NCBI RefSeq assembly: GCF_964340395.1
Contig: NC_135566.1
Location: forward strand, 8,302,001-8,366,000
Reading direction: 5' to 3'
Source of the DNA: Glandiceps talaboti
Lineage: Eukaryota > Hemichordata > Enteropneusta > Spengelidae
DNA: 64,000 bases
Shown here: piece by piece, positions 10,035-45,727 of the stretch
Numbering within the stretch: position 1 is the first letter of the stretch
How the letters are laid out: each line of letters starts with the position of its first letter
Position numbers and translations under genes: made by a program
Notes under the pieces: generated by a model
Told to the model about the DNA's origin: nothing
The model's input: the letters and a program-made list of their open reading frames with translations, nothing else
Databases searched by the model: none

Positions 10035-13000
10035 ATGGCGTCTATATCGAAGGGTTTTGTTCTTACGATGGTTTTGACACTTTTATTTGTATCCTATGTG
10101 ACTGCAGAAGAATCCATCACAGATCAAGCGCAGGCAGTTTTTAAACAAGTAAGTAGAGATCTTTTGTCGACAAAGCCATTGGCTGGTGATTCTTTATTCA
10201 GACCTCACCGTGAAACATTACAACAGAACACGTTTGTTAAAATACGTTTCTTAGATGCCATGAAAATTCACTAATTAGGTGATGACCACTTCTATCGTTT
10301 CAAAAGCGTATTTAATTTCGTAAAAAAACATGTGATGGGGATTCAAATACCTAAATGGTTTGGAGAATTGGTGAAGTTGAAAAAATAGGAATAGTAAACT
10401 GTAAAAGACCATCACCCATCAGGAGATTCATCAATATTTTTCAATAAATCAATAAAGACCAATGTAGCACGAATTTTAAAAGCTTTGTTTTCGATTTCAC
10501 AATCTAAATATTACTAATCGCAACAACTGTACAATATTTTTAATACAACCCAAAGCAACACAAATCCATACAATACGATACAATGCAATACAATACAATA
10601 CAATACAATACAATACGATACGATACGATACGATACGATGCAATGCAATACAATACAACGTAATACAATACAATGCAGACAATACAATGCAAACAGTGAA
10701 ATACAATACAATACAATACCAATTACAATACAATACAAGCAATACAATGAAATACAATGTCATTGAATACTAGAATGTAAAAATGACAGAAATTGACATG
10801 TACAATATACAATTTAATATATCTACATGTTTTAATTAATTCTGGTAACTACCACAATGGACAATGCTCTACAGTTGATTCGTTTATGTATTTAAACAAT
10901 ACAATTAGATTTACATGTACTGTATAAGTTGAAGTTATTAGAATAAATATACCGAATGATGTATCATTATCTTGTTCTAATTTGATGTAACTGTTACACA
11001 TACTTTGACCAGGAAAAACACACAATATGTTCATTTTTTTTTATATTAGACTTTTTCTTCTTCACATTTTTCTACCCAAGAACAGTGTGTGAGTGAGTGT
11101 GTGTGTGTGTGTGGGGGGGGGGGGGTGTGTGCATGTGCACGTGCATGGGTGTGTGTGTATGTATGTGGCTCATATGGTATGTGCCCTGGAACATGTACGC
11201 GAATACATGAATATGTGTCATTGCCCTTACTGTTAGAAAGGAGCAACTTACTATACTGTTAATTATGCAAATAGAAAATGGCCCTGCATGGTAATTGTAA
11301 AATTTGTGTGTGACTTACAAGCAACTCACTCATGCGTTGAAAAGCAAGGTCAATGAGCATAGATACTAGAATTAATTGTGATGCAGGGAATACCAACTGA
11401 CCTGTCAAATTAAGTCTTTTATTGTTTGAATTAAAAATAATTCATAAACTGAATGATGAATCAATATTAACAAAGTCAGCAACAATATTAATTGACACTA
11501 ATGTGTGTCATTTAAATATTTTATAAATAGTGCAAATATATGGAATTAAGATTCTGTAACATTCATCTGAAAAACGATAATGTAGCATGTGTTAAATGAT
11601 CTAATTATGTAATTGTTTCTCCGGAAGTGAATAAATGGTATTAGCGTAGTGTCTGTAAATAGTGAATCATATACATCTGTATGTCTGTGACATTGTATTT
11701 AAATCTATCTGAATGGTAGATGAAAAGACTCACTCAAGTTATACATGTGTAATCCCATATTGAGATTCATTTTTACTTAAAAATATAACTTGTGAAACAT
11801 AACTTGTGGTTCCGATTACACTCAATTTTAGAATATGTGGGGTAGGTAGATTTTTTTTTCATGTGCGAGTGTCTAGTTCAGGTATAGTTATGTTTTCCAT
11901 TGTTTTCCATATGGTCTCTGTGTTATTGGTTTCTTCTCATCAGATGTACAGCCATTACAGATTGGAAGAACAGTTTTATATTGTCTGTTTAAGTTGATGT
12001 CAGTTTCCGCATCTACTGTTTCTTGCGAGACTTTACCATGTTTGCGATTTTATTTGTTTTTTTCTTGAATACGGAAAAAAGAGTTTAGGGTCGGCAATGA
12101 AAACCTAGGTGGGGTCAGATAACCAGAACCAAACGTTTTTTTAGGTCTAAGAAGTAACAAAAAATTAATTTGGTGATGCAGTCCCTGAATAAAGAAGCTG
12201 TACTGATGATATTCTGAAAGAGACACCTGCTGCCAATGGTGGTGGTGGTGGTGGTGGTGGTGGTGGTGGTGGTGGTGGTGGTGGTGGTGGTGGTGGTGGT
12301 GGTGACGGTGATGGTGACAGTGTTGGGGATGGGGAAGGGGGTTAAAATATTAGGTGTCATATATTACTGCTTATAAAATTATAAATTAAACATTGAAAGT
12401 ATACACGTATATCAGTAATGAAGGAAATATCCATTCTTTTGCAGTTTTTTCATCCTTATGCATAGAATTCATCTAAAAGGAGCAAACACTTGTGATAGCT
12501 AAAAAGATCTCATTACTATGGGATACCTACAACACTATAGTTATCTATTTCATCTTCCATTTTCAGCATCTATTAAAGTGGAAATAAATGTAGGATTCAA
12601 ATTTCAAGTTCAAAGTTCAAGTTTAATGATATTATTTCAGTTAAAATTATAGAGCCTAAAAGTACCATATTTTGCTGAATGTTAGACCCCGTGTATTTTT
12701 AATGGTGGTCCATCCATTCTGTTAGACCAATAGAAATTATGTTGCCCTGCTTTCATTAGCTGAAACACATTAACTCATCGAGAAAGAACCTACCCACACT
12801 TTTTTTTGAGGGCACAACACAATATGTCGAACAATGAAATGACTTCTGCATTAGCACATTTTGCAAAGCTATTTTTAGATCTGTACAACCACTACACAGA
12901 ATATAACGTACAAATGTATCAGAAGTCATCTCCTGTAGGATAATTATTCAAAGATATTTTAATTCAGAAAAAAAAAATGCTTAATTTTGGAAATAAGTTT

Positions 13001-16000
13001 GACATTCGGTTGAACTGATGATTTCTGGACCAGTCTCAAGAGACATGTCTTAATTAATTATGCACTCACGAATTTATTGACCTGTAACGTTCATATTTCA
13101 AGATGATAGTAAAATTGTGGCCTCACATTTGTAAAATATACAGTCGCTTCTGCAAATGCAAATATTAATGCCACGCTGGTCTTTCTGTGTTGTAAATTTA
13201 GATTTCTGTTAGAAAGGCACTGGCTAAATATTAATCACGTGTTGTATTTATAATTGTACAAACTTAAACTTGAATTTTCTCATTTTTGAAAAAAAAATGT
13301 ATTTTTAATTTTAAAATTTTTGTCATTTTTTTAAAACATCTTTCATGGAGACTTGCATGTACATGTAGTGTAGTCCATCTGTACCAAGGTCAAATTTTGA
13401 ACTTTAATCTCCTTCCATTTTAACGCAGCTGTAGTTTGCAGTGAAGGATAAAAATAGACGATTTTATTTACTTCCATTCAGCTTTTTTTCTGGACCTTAT
13501 CTGATTGCTGAAATTGAAAACATCAAACATTTTTCTTTGAACTTTACCCCAGTGTGTCACATATTTTTGTCAAAATGGCAGGGAAAAATGTACTGAACTG
13601 GTATATGGGAAGTAGTGTAGTTAGTATGCTATCTTATAAAAGACAAACAATTTTGTTTTTGGCCAAATTGATGAAATATCAGTTTCCTTGTTATTTGCCA
13701 CAAACTACGATGTACCTAGGTATAAGGAAATGTCAAATTATGGTGAATCACAAGAAATTGCTATGTACATGTACATGTCAGTGCTGTGTCAGATTGTCAA
13801 TGAAAGCACTCTGGTATATAGCTTATTTATAACATGACAGATAAATAATAAATTGATGGATGTATTGATAGGTGGATTATTAATAGCTTCATAAATCAAA
13901 AGAGAATAGTCAAATTATTTATGGTCCATTTTTTCCTCATATTTAAAAAAAAAATGTACATGTATGATATCAAATTATCATCAAAACTTAATACATGACT
14001 ACAGTACACAAATGTTAACAACTTTTATACATATACACAATGGATGTTTTGTAGTTGAAGGAAAATTTATGACATGTATGTACCTGTACTGCCATTAATA
14101 TGATGATTTCAGGGAAACATTAAAAACCATCTAGTGCCTGTAACTGATGCAATTGTGTAGATGGTAAGTGAACAAAAAACACCAATGTACGTGTCCATTG
14201 ATAAGGCATGGTCCACTTTCTGTATATTTTATGGACCTAAGAAATGATAAGCAAAGTATACATCAATCAATGAAGCTCCAAAGAGTACAGAAAGGAAGAA
14301 AAAAAATTACACCATGTATGCAAATGAAGCACCAATTGAGTGCACCATGTATGCAAATGAAGCACCAACTGAGTGCACCATGTATGCAAATGAAGCACCA
14401 ACTGAATGTACCATGTATGCAAATGAAGCACCAACTGAATGTACCATGTATGCAAATGAAGCACCAACCGAGTGCCCCATCTATGCAAACGAAGCACCAA
14501 CTGAGTGTACCATGTATGCAAATGAAGCACCGAGTGCTCCATGTATGCAAATGAAGCACCAACTGAGTGCACCATCTATGCAAACGAAGCACCAACCGAG
14601 TGCACCATGTATGCAAATGAAGCACCAACCGAGTGCACCATCTATGCAAACGAAGCACCAACCGAGTGCACCATCTATGCAAACGAAGCACCAACTGAGT
14701 GCACCATGTATGCAAATGAAGCACCGAGTGCTCCATGTATGCAAATGAAGCACCAACCGAGTGCACCATGTATGCAAATAAAGCATCAACTGAGGGTTAA
14801 GGCTCCTCTAAAAATCTGTCAAATAAATTTTTAAGAAGGCTTTTAATTGCACAAATGCAAACAACATTTTGTTGAGTTTTTAAACATTTGTAATACATCA
14901 GTGACCATTTATGGTAGATTTTTAATCCCCGTTAAAAGTTAATAACCAGAATTGTGATTTTTTTCTTCTTTAATCTTTGTCAGCCTTCACTACATGTAAA
15001 GCAGTGTCTGTATCCTTGGGCTATTGAAATGTAGACTTGCATGTTTGTTTGTTGTGACTGTCTGGTTTTATGTTATGTAAGGTGTATGTTGTACCAAGGC
15101 CCCTACCCTAAACAGTCCCCATAATTTGAATATAGCAAACCTGGAAATTCAAAATCTGTTATCTTGATAAAGGAAGCCTGTTGCAAAAAAATAGTCTACT
15201 GAAAATTGTTGTGTTGTGAAAAATGGAAAATTTGTGATGTTTACTTGAGGTCTGGTATTACATGTATTCTCAACTATTGTCAAAATAGATATGCCATCAA
15301 CAAGATCACATAGCTAAATGCTAAAAAAAAAAAATTCAACTGCTTGTGTGTTATAACCTGTGTATGTACATGATGTAAAGGTAGTTGATCTACAAAAGCT
15401 GATGAACATTTTTGACAATGATCTAGGTAAAAATGAAACTTTCCTGAGATCTAGTTTGTGTATCTGGAGTTTGTATGATTTCTCCAAAATTTACACTGTT
15501 GTACAATGATCTTGATAAAAATGAATTTCTTGAGATCTGGTTTAAACTTGTTTAACGAGATTTTTTTTAATGATGTCTCCAAAATTGACACTATTGTGTT
15601 TAATCCTCAGATAAAAGCCAACATCAAGGAAGGTTGGAAGGCATTGGTGAAGGCATTACAACCCTATGTGGATGAATACGTGACGCCATATTTGAAAGGT
15701 GCTTACACGTTTACGGATGAAACATCAAAGGAATTTTTTGGTGTTGATGGTAGGTAATAGTTTGTTTGTATATCCATGCAAGTTATTTTTTGCTTTTTAT
15801 GTAAAACATTCATCAACAGGAGTACTGGGAATACATTGTTGCACAAAAAATTCAACAGAGTACACCACTTTATTTTGACTGAAAAACAATTTGTTGACTA
15901 TAGTGTACTTACAGCCACATCACTATTGTAAGTATTGCATTGATTTACACTAACTCTGCCTTTGATAGATGTAGTATTTCTAGTAACTCAAACTCAAATT

Positions 16001-17670
16001 TATCAGGAAAAAAATGATTCCATTTTCACATTGATATATCTTGGTGCAAAATTTGTTTCAAAATAAGGTAAAATGAATACTTTCACAGTAATTCTTTACA
16101 CGTAAAAATTATTTCCAGTAAATTTTATACAGCTTTCGCTTCCAAAAAGTCATTACCGTACATAGCTAATACACCAGTATGACTTTGATGCTGTAGTATA
16201 TTGACTCAGAAATAGTAAGCCTTGCAAGCACAGACTATAAGGCGGCAACAAGATTTGATACATGCAGCTTAATGATAAATTAGTTAGATTTCAAAATAAT
16301 GATATCAATATCAGGCGTATTAAGGGCATAAGCTTGGTTTATATGTTTTGGAGCGTAATTTTTCATCCATATTTAAAAGGTACTCTACTTACTGAAGTGT
16401 ACTTAGCAGGTTGGTTGTTTTACGAAATGCCATTTTTGAATCTTTCTGTTTTCACCTGTTAAATTTACACAGATTTTTATTTAGGAATAAAAACATATCA
16501 TTTTCAAAACAGTAATCCACTTTCAGCAGCATTTTCAAATCGTTGCATTTTCATGCGTGTTTTTGTCATCTCCATGTAGATGGTAGGCGAAAAGTCAAGA
16601 AAATAGTTGTGTTTTGTTTGAAAAACGACATCACGTAAACGTAGCCAAAGATGTAAGTCGTGATTCTTGTGTTCTATTTCAGCTACTAAACTGCCAAGAC
16701 ATGCAGAGAAAAATGCCCCTGAGATAGTGACAGCAATATTAACATTAGCGTGGCTGATTGTTGCCTTGGTTACCGCCATTTTCTTCTCCGCTGGTACAAG
16801 TCTTTATTTTATGGCATTGTTATTTTTATTGTATGGAATATTTGGAGCTGCTTGGTGCCTTAAAAGAGTTATCTATGCCTCAGGTAAGATTTTTTAGTTT
16901 TGAAAGAGATTATTTGGAGAGGTTTAATTATTGTATTGGGATTTATACATGCCAACAAGTATAAACTAAAGCTTTAATATCAATTCATGTTCTGACAGTT
17001 TTTGTACAATATCTCTGTTATTAGATTTCATTCTTATGCCACAAAGGTCAATTTTAAGCTGCAACTGGGATGTGTTTTTGAAAATGTTTTGTCAATACAA
17101 TAGCTTACTTATAATATCATACACCATGAACAGTATTGCATCACCTGTGGGTAAACATATTTTTTGTACCTGTAGTGTATACATGTACATGATAAATCAA
17201 ATCAAATTGGTTTTTGGGTCACACCCAAAAATCAGCGCCCTCAACGGCAATCACAATTTCAACCTACTCGTATTCCTGTACTGCTTATGGATAATATCAA
17301 CCACTAATTAACATGTACAATGTCTAATTAGTGGTATTTCAACCATTTTCAGTGAATATATTGTCGTTATTGGACAGAAAAATGATACATTGACTTCAAC
17401 AAATATCAAGTTAATATGACAAGTTTACCTTTTTTTTTTCATCTTTCAGGATTTATCTTGTATCTATTGAAGGCCTTGGCAAACAATCCCATCATTGCAG
17501 CCTGCATAATTGTCAGTTTGTACATCATGAGAAAACTGTTGAATCGACACACATCTGAAATGGGACTACGTCAACTCAACCACGCGGTGTTAGACCTTCA
17601 CGGCAGAGTGGAAGAACTTGAAGCTAAAATTGATGCAATGAATGCCAAGCTAGAAGAACAAGCAAGTTAG
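10035..17670 (+). CDS. TMEM109: TMEM109 / mitsugumin-23-like membrane protein, complete, 4 exons, 224 aa
   Basis: Coding exons 10035-10148, 15611-15749, 16683-16883, 17450-17670 join in frame (phase 0, 1, 1; 675 nt). Residues 1-24 form a signal peptide (hydrophobic VLTMVLTLLFVSYVTA, then EE). A lumenal segment follows, then hydrophobic segments at roughly 98-120, 122-145 and 153-180. The last part, about residues 189-222, is a heptad-like coiled coil (LHGRVEELEAKIDAMNAKLE). Signal peptide, lumenal segment, three membrane spans, a GF-L-LK block and a C-terminal coiled coil match vertebrate TMEM109 (243 aa in human). That protein forms a cation channel in ER/SR and nuclear membranes. Identity is low, so this is a family-level call. 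Intron 1 is long and holds a 33-bp minisatellite. I see no AATAAA near the stop; ATTAAA at 17963-17968 is a possible signal. Tail to tail with EFCAB5. Confidence 0.75.
10565..10760. repeat. (CAATA)n-type pentanucleotide repeat with CGATA variants
   Basis: Tandem 5-bp units ACAAT/ACGAT across about 190 bp in intron 1 of the TMEM109-like gene. The overlapping Cys/Ile/Val-rich ORFs in all three minus frames are artefacts of a 5-bp repeat without stop codons. Confidence 0.9.
11090..11165. repeat. (GT)n and poly-G tract
   Basis: A GT run interrupted by about 13 G residues, then more GT/ATGT. Slippage repeat in intron 1 of the TMEM109-like gene. Confidence 0.85.
12237..12303. repeat. (GGT)n trinucleotide repeat
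   Basis: About 22 GGT units. The poly-Thr ORF on the minus strand is a consequence of the repeat. Confidence 0.95.
14314..14790. repeat. 33-bp minisatellite in TMEM109-like intron 1
   Basis: About 14 units of a 33-bp sequence (core ATGTATGCAAATGAAGCACC), some shortened by 6 bp. Two unit variants alternate, one with CATGTATGCAAATG and one with CATCTATGCAAACG. Because 33 is divisible by 3 and the unit lacks stops in several frames, ORFs of about 100-170 codons appear on both strands. Nothing marks any of them as a gene. Confidence 0.9.
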
Positions 17671-18784
17671 AATACTTAGTGACTTGTAAAATTGATAAGT
17701 CAGAGCTAACAATTTGTTGTAGCTTTGTCATTATTTGATCAGCCCCCCCCCCCCCCCCCCCCCCCCCCCACTCCTCTACTTTCAGCAAGACACAGAATGT
17801 TGAATTTATGTAATATATGAGTTCAATGATAAGGGTATGTAACTTTACAATAGAAGTCATTTAACCTGAAATAGATCATCGTGTCTAACTCACCAAAAAA
17901 CCAACATTTCTACATTGTCTTTGCTTGAGCAATTTTTAAAAAAGTGATCCCCCAAAAAATGGATTAAAATACTTAAATCACTATTGATCCAGATGATAAG
18001 ATGTAGCATTGTTTAGTAAGATTTTTATTGAGTTTCTAGATGACACTCTGTTTCAGATGAAGTGACTTCGGTTGTACTTGCGTCAGTACCGGTAGTCTCA
18101 TCTCCAGTGGAATTTAAATGATTAGTATTTCTCGACTGTGGATTTCTCTCGAAGTTTGCAAACTAGTAAAAAAAAAATGATATGGAATTCTAATTCGGAT
18201 TCAGACTATCCTTATAGAGTTAGAAAATGATATGACACTGAATGAAAAATACTTTAAACCAATTTAACATAATTAAAGTTACAAAAGTATTACCAAGGCA
18301 AAAACTTTCACCCAGAACCTGTAGCCCTGTCCACTATAATGTATGATTATTACTTTCCCATCAAGAAAAATTATAAAAATAAGACGTCAGAAACACTTTT
18401 TGTTGAGATGTATCTCCCACTGTTGATGATGTCAGTTTGTATTCAGACGCAGATTATGTTTTGTCGTATTCCTAAAAAAACCTTCTGAAATATGTTTTAT
18501 TTAAATACTAGTTGTGTAAAAATACATAACCTATAACATACAATCTAATAGTCAGCATGTGCAATGCACATACAGAACGCACGCTACTCACTCATGAGCA
18601 CTGAAGATTCGAACAGATGAAATATCAAATGTATGCTAATTTTATCATTTGATGTATTTGTATCAGCATTTTGATTTCCATTGATTTAGAAAACTTAATG
18701 TATGGGCCTTGATTTTTTTTGCTCAATATGAGAACATTTGAAAAATAAGTGCACTCAGTAGTTGTGCTGGTATTTTTAACAGAG

Positions 18785-19255
18785 GACCCTGTGCACATGC
18801 GGTAACAGTAATAATTGCCCTATTGTGCAGGGCTCCCTCACAGCTCAAATTATATTATACATTTGTTTTTCTGTGTGAGCCTGTCACATGATTTATGGAA
18901 AAAACAGGCATGCTTTGCAGTAATAATTACCCTGCTCTTTGTATAGGGTGCCCACGTAAGTTAAATATGTCATGTACATTTGTTTTTCTGTATAAGCCAA
19001 TCAATGGGGACTGGATTTGTTGATAGAGAACCTACGCATACATTGCAGTAATGATTGCTCTTGTTGTATAGGGATGTTCTTGCACATCCACTAAGTCATA
19101 TGCTTTTGTTTTTGTGCATGAGCCCACCAAATGATTTAATGGTGAAGCACATAGTACATGCAGAAATGAGCACGCCTCATTACATAGGGCGCCCTCACAC
19201 ATCAAATATATTGTATACATTTGTTTTTATTCATGAGTGCACCAAATGATTAAGA
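18785..19255. repeat. Degenerate tandem repeat, about 116-126 bp unit, 4 copies
   Basis: The marker CATTTGTTTTT recurs near 18861, 18978, 19103 and 19219. Each copy carries a following GAGCC-like block and a preceding block ending in AGGG(C/T)(G/T)CCC. The copies are clearly diverged, so this is an old duplication. Confidence 0.7.
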
Positions 19256-20223
19256 TTGTGTTAACCATTGACAGGGTGATAACTGACTGTTAATACTGAA
19301 ATGTTTTTGTGTTTACTGTTACTAACATTGTTAGGATGATTTGCAGGTTTTCAAAGTAAGTGTAAGGGAGTCTTGGAATATTGCTGTAAATATTTATTTC
19401 AAGTGGTTTTGTCATTGTAATAGAACGTAGAGTCAGATATTTCTTTGATATCATCATAGCAGTATGACAAGGAGATAAAAAATGTCAGCTCTTCTTCGTC
19501 TGAAAATTGATTTCAGTTTTTTTGTATTTACTATTATCAGTATGCATCACCATCTCCATGTACATTTCCAACCTGATAATATTTTATCCATGATACTAAA
19601 GTGAACTGTTTTTTAAACAAGTAACAATCCCTTTTATTAATTATGAGTAAGACTAGGACTGCGCTTGCCTATTTAATTCATACCTTTATTTCTGATTTTT
19701 TGCTAGTTCAAAACTGACCATGTTGTCTTGATTGTTGTTCAATGACAGACATTTAAGCAGCTATTTTAAGCATAGACAATAGAGTCTATTGTCTTTGTTT
19801 TAAGTATATTTCTGTCTACTGCTATTCGATATACTCTTTTCTGTTCAGAATTTTTTTATGTAAATGATGGAATTCAATATTGTTGAAAGTTTCTAAAATT
19901 TTAGCATAACCAGCGATTATTGTATATCAGATTAATATTCTTTGTATTGTAATCATGGGAAATGATTTTGAAAATATATTTATCAACTCCCCAGCACTCC
20001 CCAGTCCCAAATATTCAAAGGGGCAACACATATATAGGGGAGAGAGGAATGCGAAGAAATGAGTCCCATGCATTTGTGCATGCATATGTCAGCCCCATGC
20101 ATCACTGTAGTGGACATGTTGATTTCATGTAACCTTGGCACAAAGATTAGATACCATGATTAGACATAGTAACTTGATATCATAGCCTGATTAAATATTA
20201 CATTGAAAATATCAATTATGTAT

Positions 20224-20287
20224 TCAGTTCTGCTAATCTTTTTATTCAGTTCTGCTAATCTTTTTACTCAGTTCTGCTAATCTTCAT
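20224..20287. repeat. 22-bp tandem repeat, 3 copies
   Basis: Three consecutive copies of a unit containing TCAGTTCTGCTAATCTT with one-base differences. Confidence 0.85.
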
Positions 20288-21745
20288 CTTATTAATATAT
20301 AAATACAGATATAAACATTGTACAATCATGGCGATTGTTTGAAAATTTGGTCAGAAGGTATATATATGATTGTTTCTAGGATACTTTTGTTTAAAAGCAG
20401 TTTTTACAGGCATTATTCGAAAAGTACATTGAGTTTATTGTGCAATACTGTCTTTTTTTACGTGATATGTCTAAACTTAATGTAGTAGAAGTAGTTAGTA
20501 TGACTTTATGAAGAAAATGTTAGCAATCACGTAGTTAAAGAATGTCTTGATTTGAAAAAATTGTTGATATTGTTTTTCAAATATTTGTCTCAAAGTGTGA
20601 GCTTCTTCTGATTCGCTACTGTGAATATTCATCAAATTGTAAGTTTTCTACTAAATGGTATGGGAATATGTCGTATTGCAATCATTTGCAAAAGAAGAGT
20701 CACTAGAGGGCGCCAGATAAGGAAACTCACTTGACATGGCAGTATATAGACTGTATTCAGACGCAGATTCTATTAATTTCAGCAGCAACAATTGTTGACA
20801 GACTAGGCAGTATACTGTACATGAAGAAGTAAAAATGTGACTAAAACTCTGACTTCCTAAAAATTATATCATGTGAAACAAAGTTAGTAGAATTGTAACA
20901 CATTTTTGCTGTGAAACTAAAGGGAAGGTATCATTTTTCAAAAGAATCTATAGTACTCAACTATCATAGCCCTCACTTCTGGTCCGTCCAGAGGCTTCTC
21001 CTGAACAGCACTCCAAGTGGCCAATTTATACAATCTTTTGTTTTTCTGCTGACGGCCCTATAGCCTATTTCAACCAATCTTGTGAATGAAAACGAAGCTC
21101 ACACAGAGACAAATATAGGAAGATAGATGTGCAAAAGTAAATTGGTATAACATGTAGATGAATTTTCTTAGAGCTAGATGAATTTTAACATCAAGTTTTG
21201 ATTTCAATTTCATAATGTTCATTTCTCATCAATTTCTATAAAATAACTAATACTTTGTCTTAAGATTTGTTATGAAGGGTTGTTAATTACTACATCATCA
21301 CCATATCTAACTTTAGACAATCAAGAGGCCATCTTTTATCTTAGTGTGTTTTGAAGATCCTTGGTCATTGGCCATATTTATCTTGAATATGCAAATTACA
21401 ATTTTACATATGCTTGTGGCCAGTCATAGAAGTCCTTGTGAGCATGCTCACATGAACATTGAGAATGTTTTTGTCAGTGGATGAATTGCTTGGAATAAAG
21501 GCATTAAAAAAAACACTTTTAAAATTTTGTATGACTCAGTGGTATATTTACTATAGTATTTCTAGAAATTTAGTTGTTACAAACTTATATCATGAACTAA
21601 TCTGAAATCTAAAAGAAAGAGAACCACCAAACAGTGATAATACCATCGTTGTCTTCACTCTGTGCTCAAGCTCTTTTTTAATAGAGCTCTCTGAAGTACT
21701 GTACCCGTATGTTTTGGCACATTACGCGCGTTCTCATTCATTGAA

Positions 21746-21928
21746 TGAATTCACTCAGTGCTTACATTTGGTACGGGAACGCCTATGGTGTTGTGTCAGA
21801 TGTATGTAACACAAAAGAACAAATGACAGTAAACGTGAATTCACTCAGCGCTTACATTTGGTACGGGAACGCCTATGGTGTTGTGTCAGATGTATGTAAC
21901 AAGTGCTCACAAAAGAACAAACGACAGT
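21746..21928. repeat. 90-bp tandem duplication
   Basis: Two copies offset by 90 bp and starting GAATTCACTCAG. They are nearly identical apart from a T/C change (CAGTGC versus CAGCGC) and a small insertion (AAGTGCTC) near the end of copy two. It makes a 61-codon ORF with an internal repeat that is not supported as a gene. Confidence 0.9.
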
Positions 21929-22937
21929 AAACATAACAGCCAAAAAGAAATCGCAAAGTGTTCACTATATCATATTTTAATCAGATTGGTCATGAACTTG
22001 AATATGATACAGATGAGAGAACAGTTTACTAAGTAGAACTCCTTGTGTAGTGCAACCTCTGTAATTCATGTGATCTGCCGGCCATTAGTTATTTTTTGTC
22101 AAATTTGTCTTACATACAGTTTGATTATTTGGCATCAAGTACAGATTCAATCATATAGCTAGTTACTCTGTTTATTTTGACTCTATCTTCAATTCTGATT
22201 TCAAAGGAATCAAATGAATGTAAATATTCCATGTAATCTTTGCTTGATTGGGTTGGGTTATCAAATACAGCATTTCAACAGACCTGTAGCATCAGATCTC
22301 TGTCAGTGTATATCCACCCACAGCCACTCATTCTTTCATGTATAATGTAAAGCACAGACCAACTTGTATAAAATAAGACCATTTTTATTTATACAGAAAG
22401 ATAATACATCAAATACTGCCTATATATAATACTATGACATTGGCCCAAATTAATACAAGTAATTTTTACTGAGAAATGTACAAATCCAGTATTGACAGAA
22501 TAAACAGTGATAGTGGAATTATGGCAAATTAATACAAGTATGAAAATATTTACAACAGTTCATGTATTCTTATTTTCCATTAACTGAATACAAAAATGGC
22601 CGGAATATTTGACTTTTTTGGCAACATTTGTAAAAATATTTCCCGTTCCCGTTTGGCTTCCATTGTTATAAGTTTATGCACATCTCGTGGAAAGGTTCTT
22701 CGGTTTGTTGCCAAAAAAGCATTTTAAGCTCAAAGCAAGCGAAACAAATCACAATGTTTATTTGTTTGTTTTTTGTACTTTGTGATGTTTTTTTTGTTTT
22801 GTTTTTTCTGTAGATATCTTGCAATGAACATTGCAACAAAATTGGAAGTCTGTTAGAAAAGTGATTGCTACAAAGACAGTGTTATTATATATGGTAAATG
22901 CAGAATATTTTGACACCATTTTTAAAAATTACATCTT

Positions 22938-22943
22938 TTTATT
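22938..22943 (-). terminator. Candidate EFCAB5 poly(A) signal
   Basis: TTTATT on the plus strand, that is AATAAA on the minus strand, about 50 bp past the EFCAB5 stop codon. Another AATAAA on the minus strand is at 22384-22389, so the 3' end could be further on. Confidence 0.35.
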
Positions 22944-22989
22944 TTGAAAGAACTAAAACTCTGTCAAATCATAAAAAAAAAAAAAACTT

Positions 22990-44895
<21,906 letters not shown>

Positions 44896-45727
44896 TTTTG
44901 TTTACAATTTTACTCGTACGTACACTTACAAATATAAAACGGAGCTGTGGCGAGTTAGTTCAACAATTACTGTCAATAATACAGGCCCATGATAAACAAC
45001 AAATATGAGGGACTGAATCGCAAGTAATCAAAATTATATCAACACAATGGGTGTCAATATAAATTGATATCAACAATGCTTACAAGTTACAGCGTGATAA
45101 TGACCTTTCAACGTCTACGAACGCGTACAACGTTGCGTTCGAAAAACGAACGTACCTACACGATTATTTACGTTGAATCGCCTTTCCACTTGTTTCTTGC
45201 AGGTTTCACTGTTACTGTGATATCTGTGAGACGTGTTGGATACCTACAAATGTGACACGGTAGCGACTAGTCTTTGAAACTTCGCCGCCTTCCGTGTAGA
45301 CGTTTGAATGTAATCGCTGTTTCTAAGTGTTGCTATGGCTTGTAACCTTTATCCTTTCACCCGACCCCCAAACAACTTCCTAGGTCATTAGACATGCGTA
45401 CTGGGAGAATATATTGAGAAAGTATAATTAATACTTGAGTCCACAATTTGTACAAAATATTTTTATATTAAGTTCGTATTTTTTCAATAAAAGCTCGTAG
45501 TTTAATTTCAAAATATTTCTAAAATGTCTAGAATGTAAAAAATGAAAACGTAATCAATACTGTATGTGATTTAATAAGAACGACTGTTATTAATTACTTA
45601 GGGTCTTGTAGCCAATTGAGATGTGCCAGACGACTTTGGCTGTCTGACGTCCAAGCTGAATTTCATTATGTAGTGGTTATAGTAGGTGTTTCAAGACCTG
45701 GAGTGACTGATCCAAAAAAAGTAGAGA
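44896..45727. promoter_or_regulatory. Bidirectional EFCAB5/SSH promoter region
   Basis: 832 bp between the divergent start codons. The sequence is unique, locally GC-richer around 45100-45380 and without an obvious TATA box. GTTGCTATGGC at 45329-45339 resembles half of an RFX X-box, which would suit a ciliary-type gene, but the second half-site is poor. GCCGCCTTCCG near 45284 is an ETS-like candidate. Confidence 0.5.

Larger units (their letters stand above)
17671..22989. other. Intergenic region between convergent TMEM109-like and EFCAB5 genes
   Basis: No coding exon recognised in about 5.3 kb. Contents: a poly-C run at about 17743-17769; four degenerate copies of a roughly 120-bp unit at 18785-19255; three 22-bp units at 20224-20287; a 90-bp tandem duplication at 21746-21928. 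The left part should contain the TMEM109-like 3' UTR and the right end the EFCAB5 3' UTR. Confidence 0.7.

Noticed and set aside
10497-10763. Three overlapping Cys/Ile/Val-rich minus-strand ORFs
   Set aside because: A pentanucleotide repeat without stops produces them in all frames.
13554-13832. 92-codon plus-strand ORF in intron 1 of the TMEM109-like gene
   Set aside because: No domain, no promoter or splice support, and AT-rich composition like the surrounding intron.
14168-14834. Several ORFs of 97-168 codons on both strands
   Set aside because: All are readings of one 33-bp minisatellite whose unit lacks stops in several frames; no splice or family evidence.
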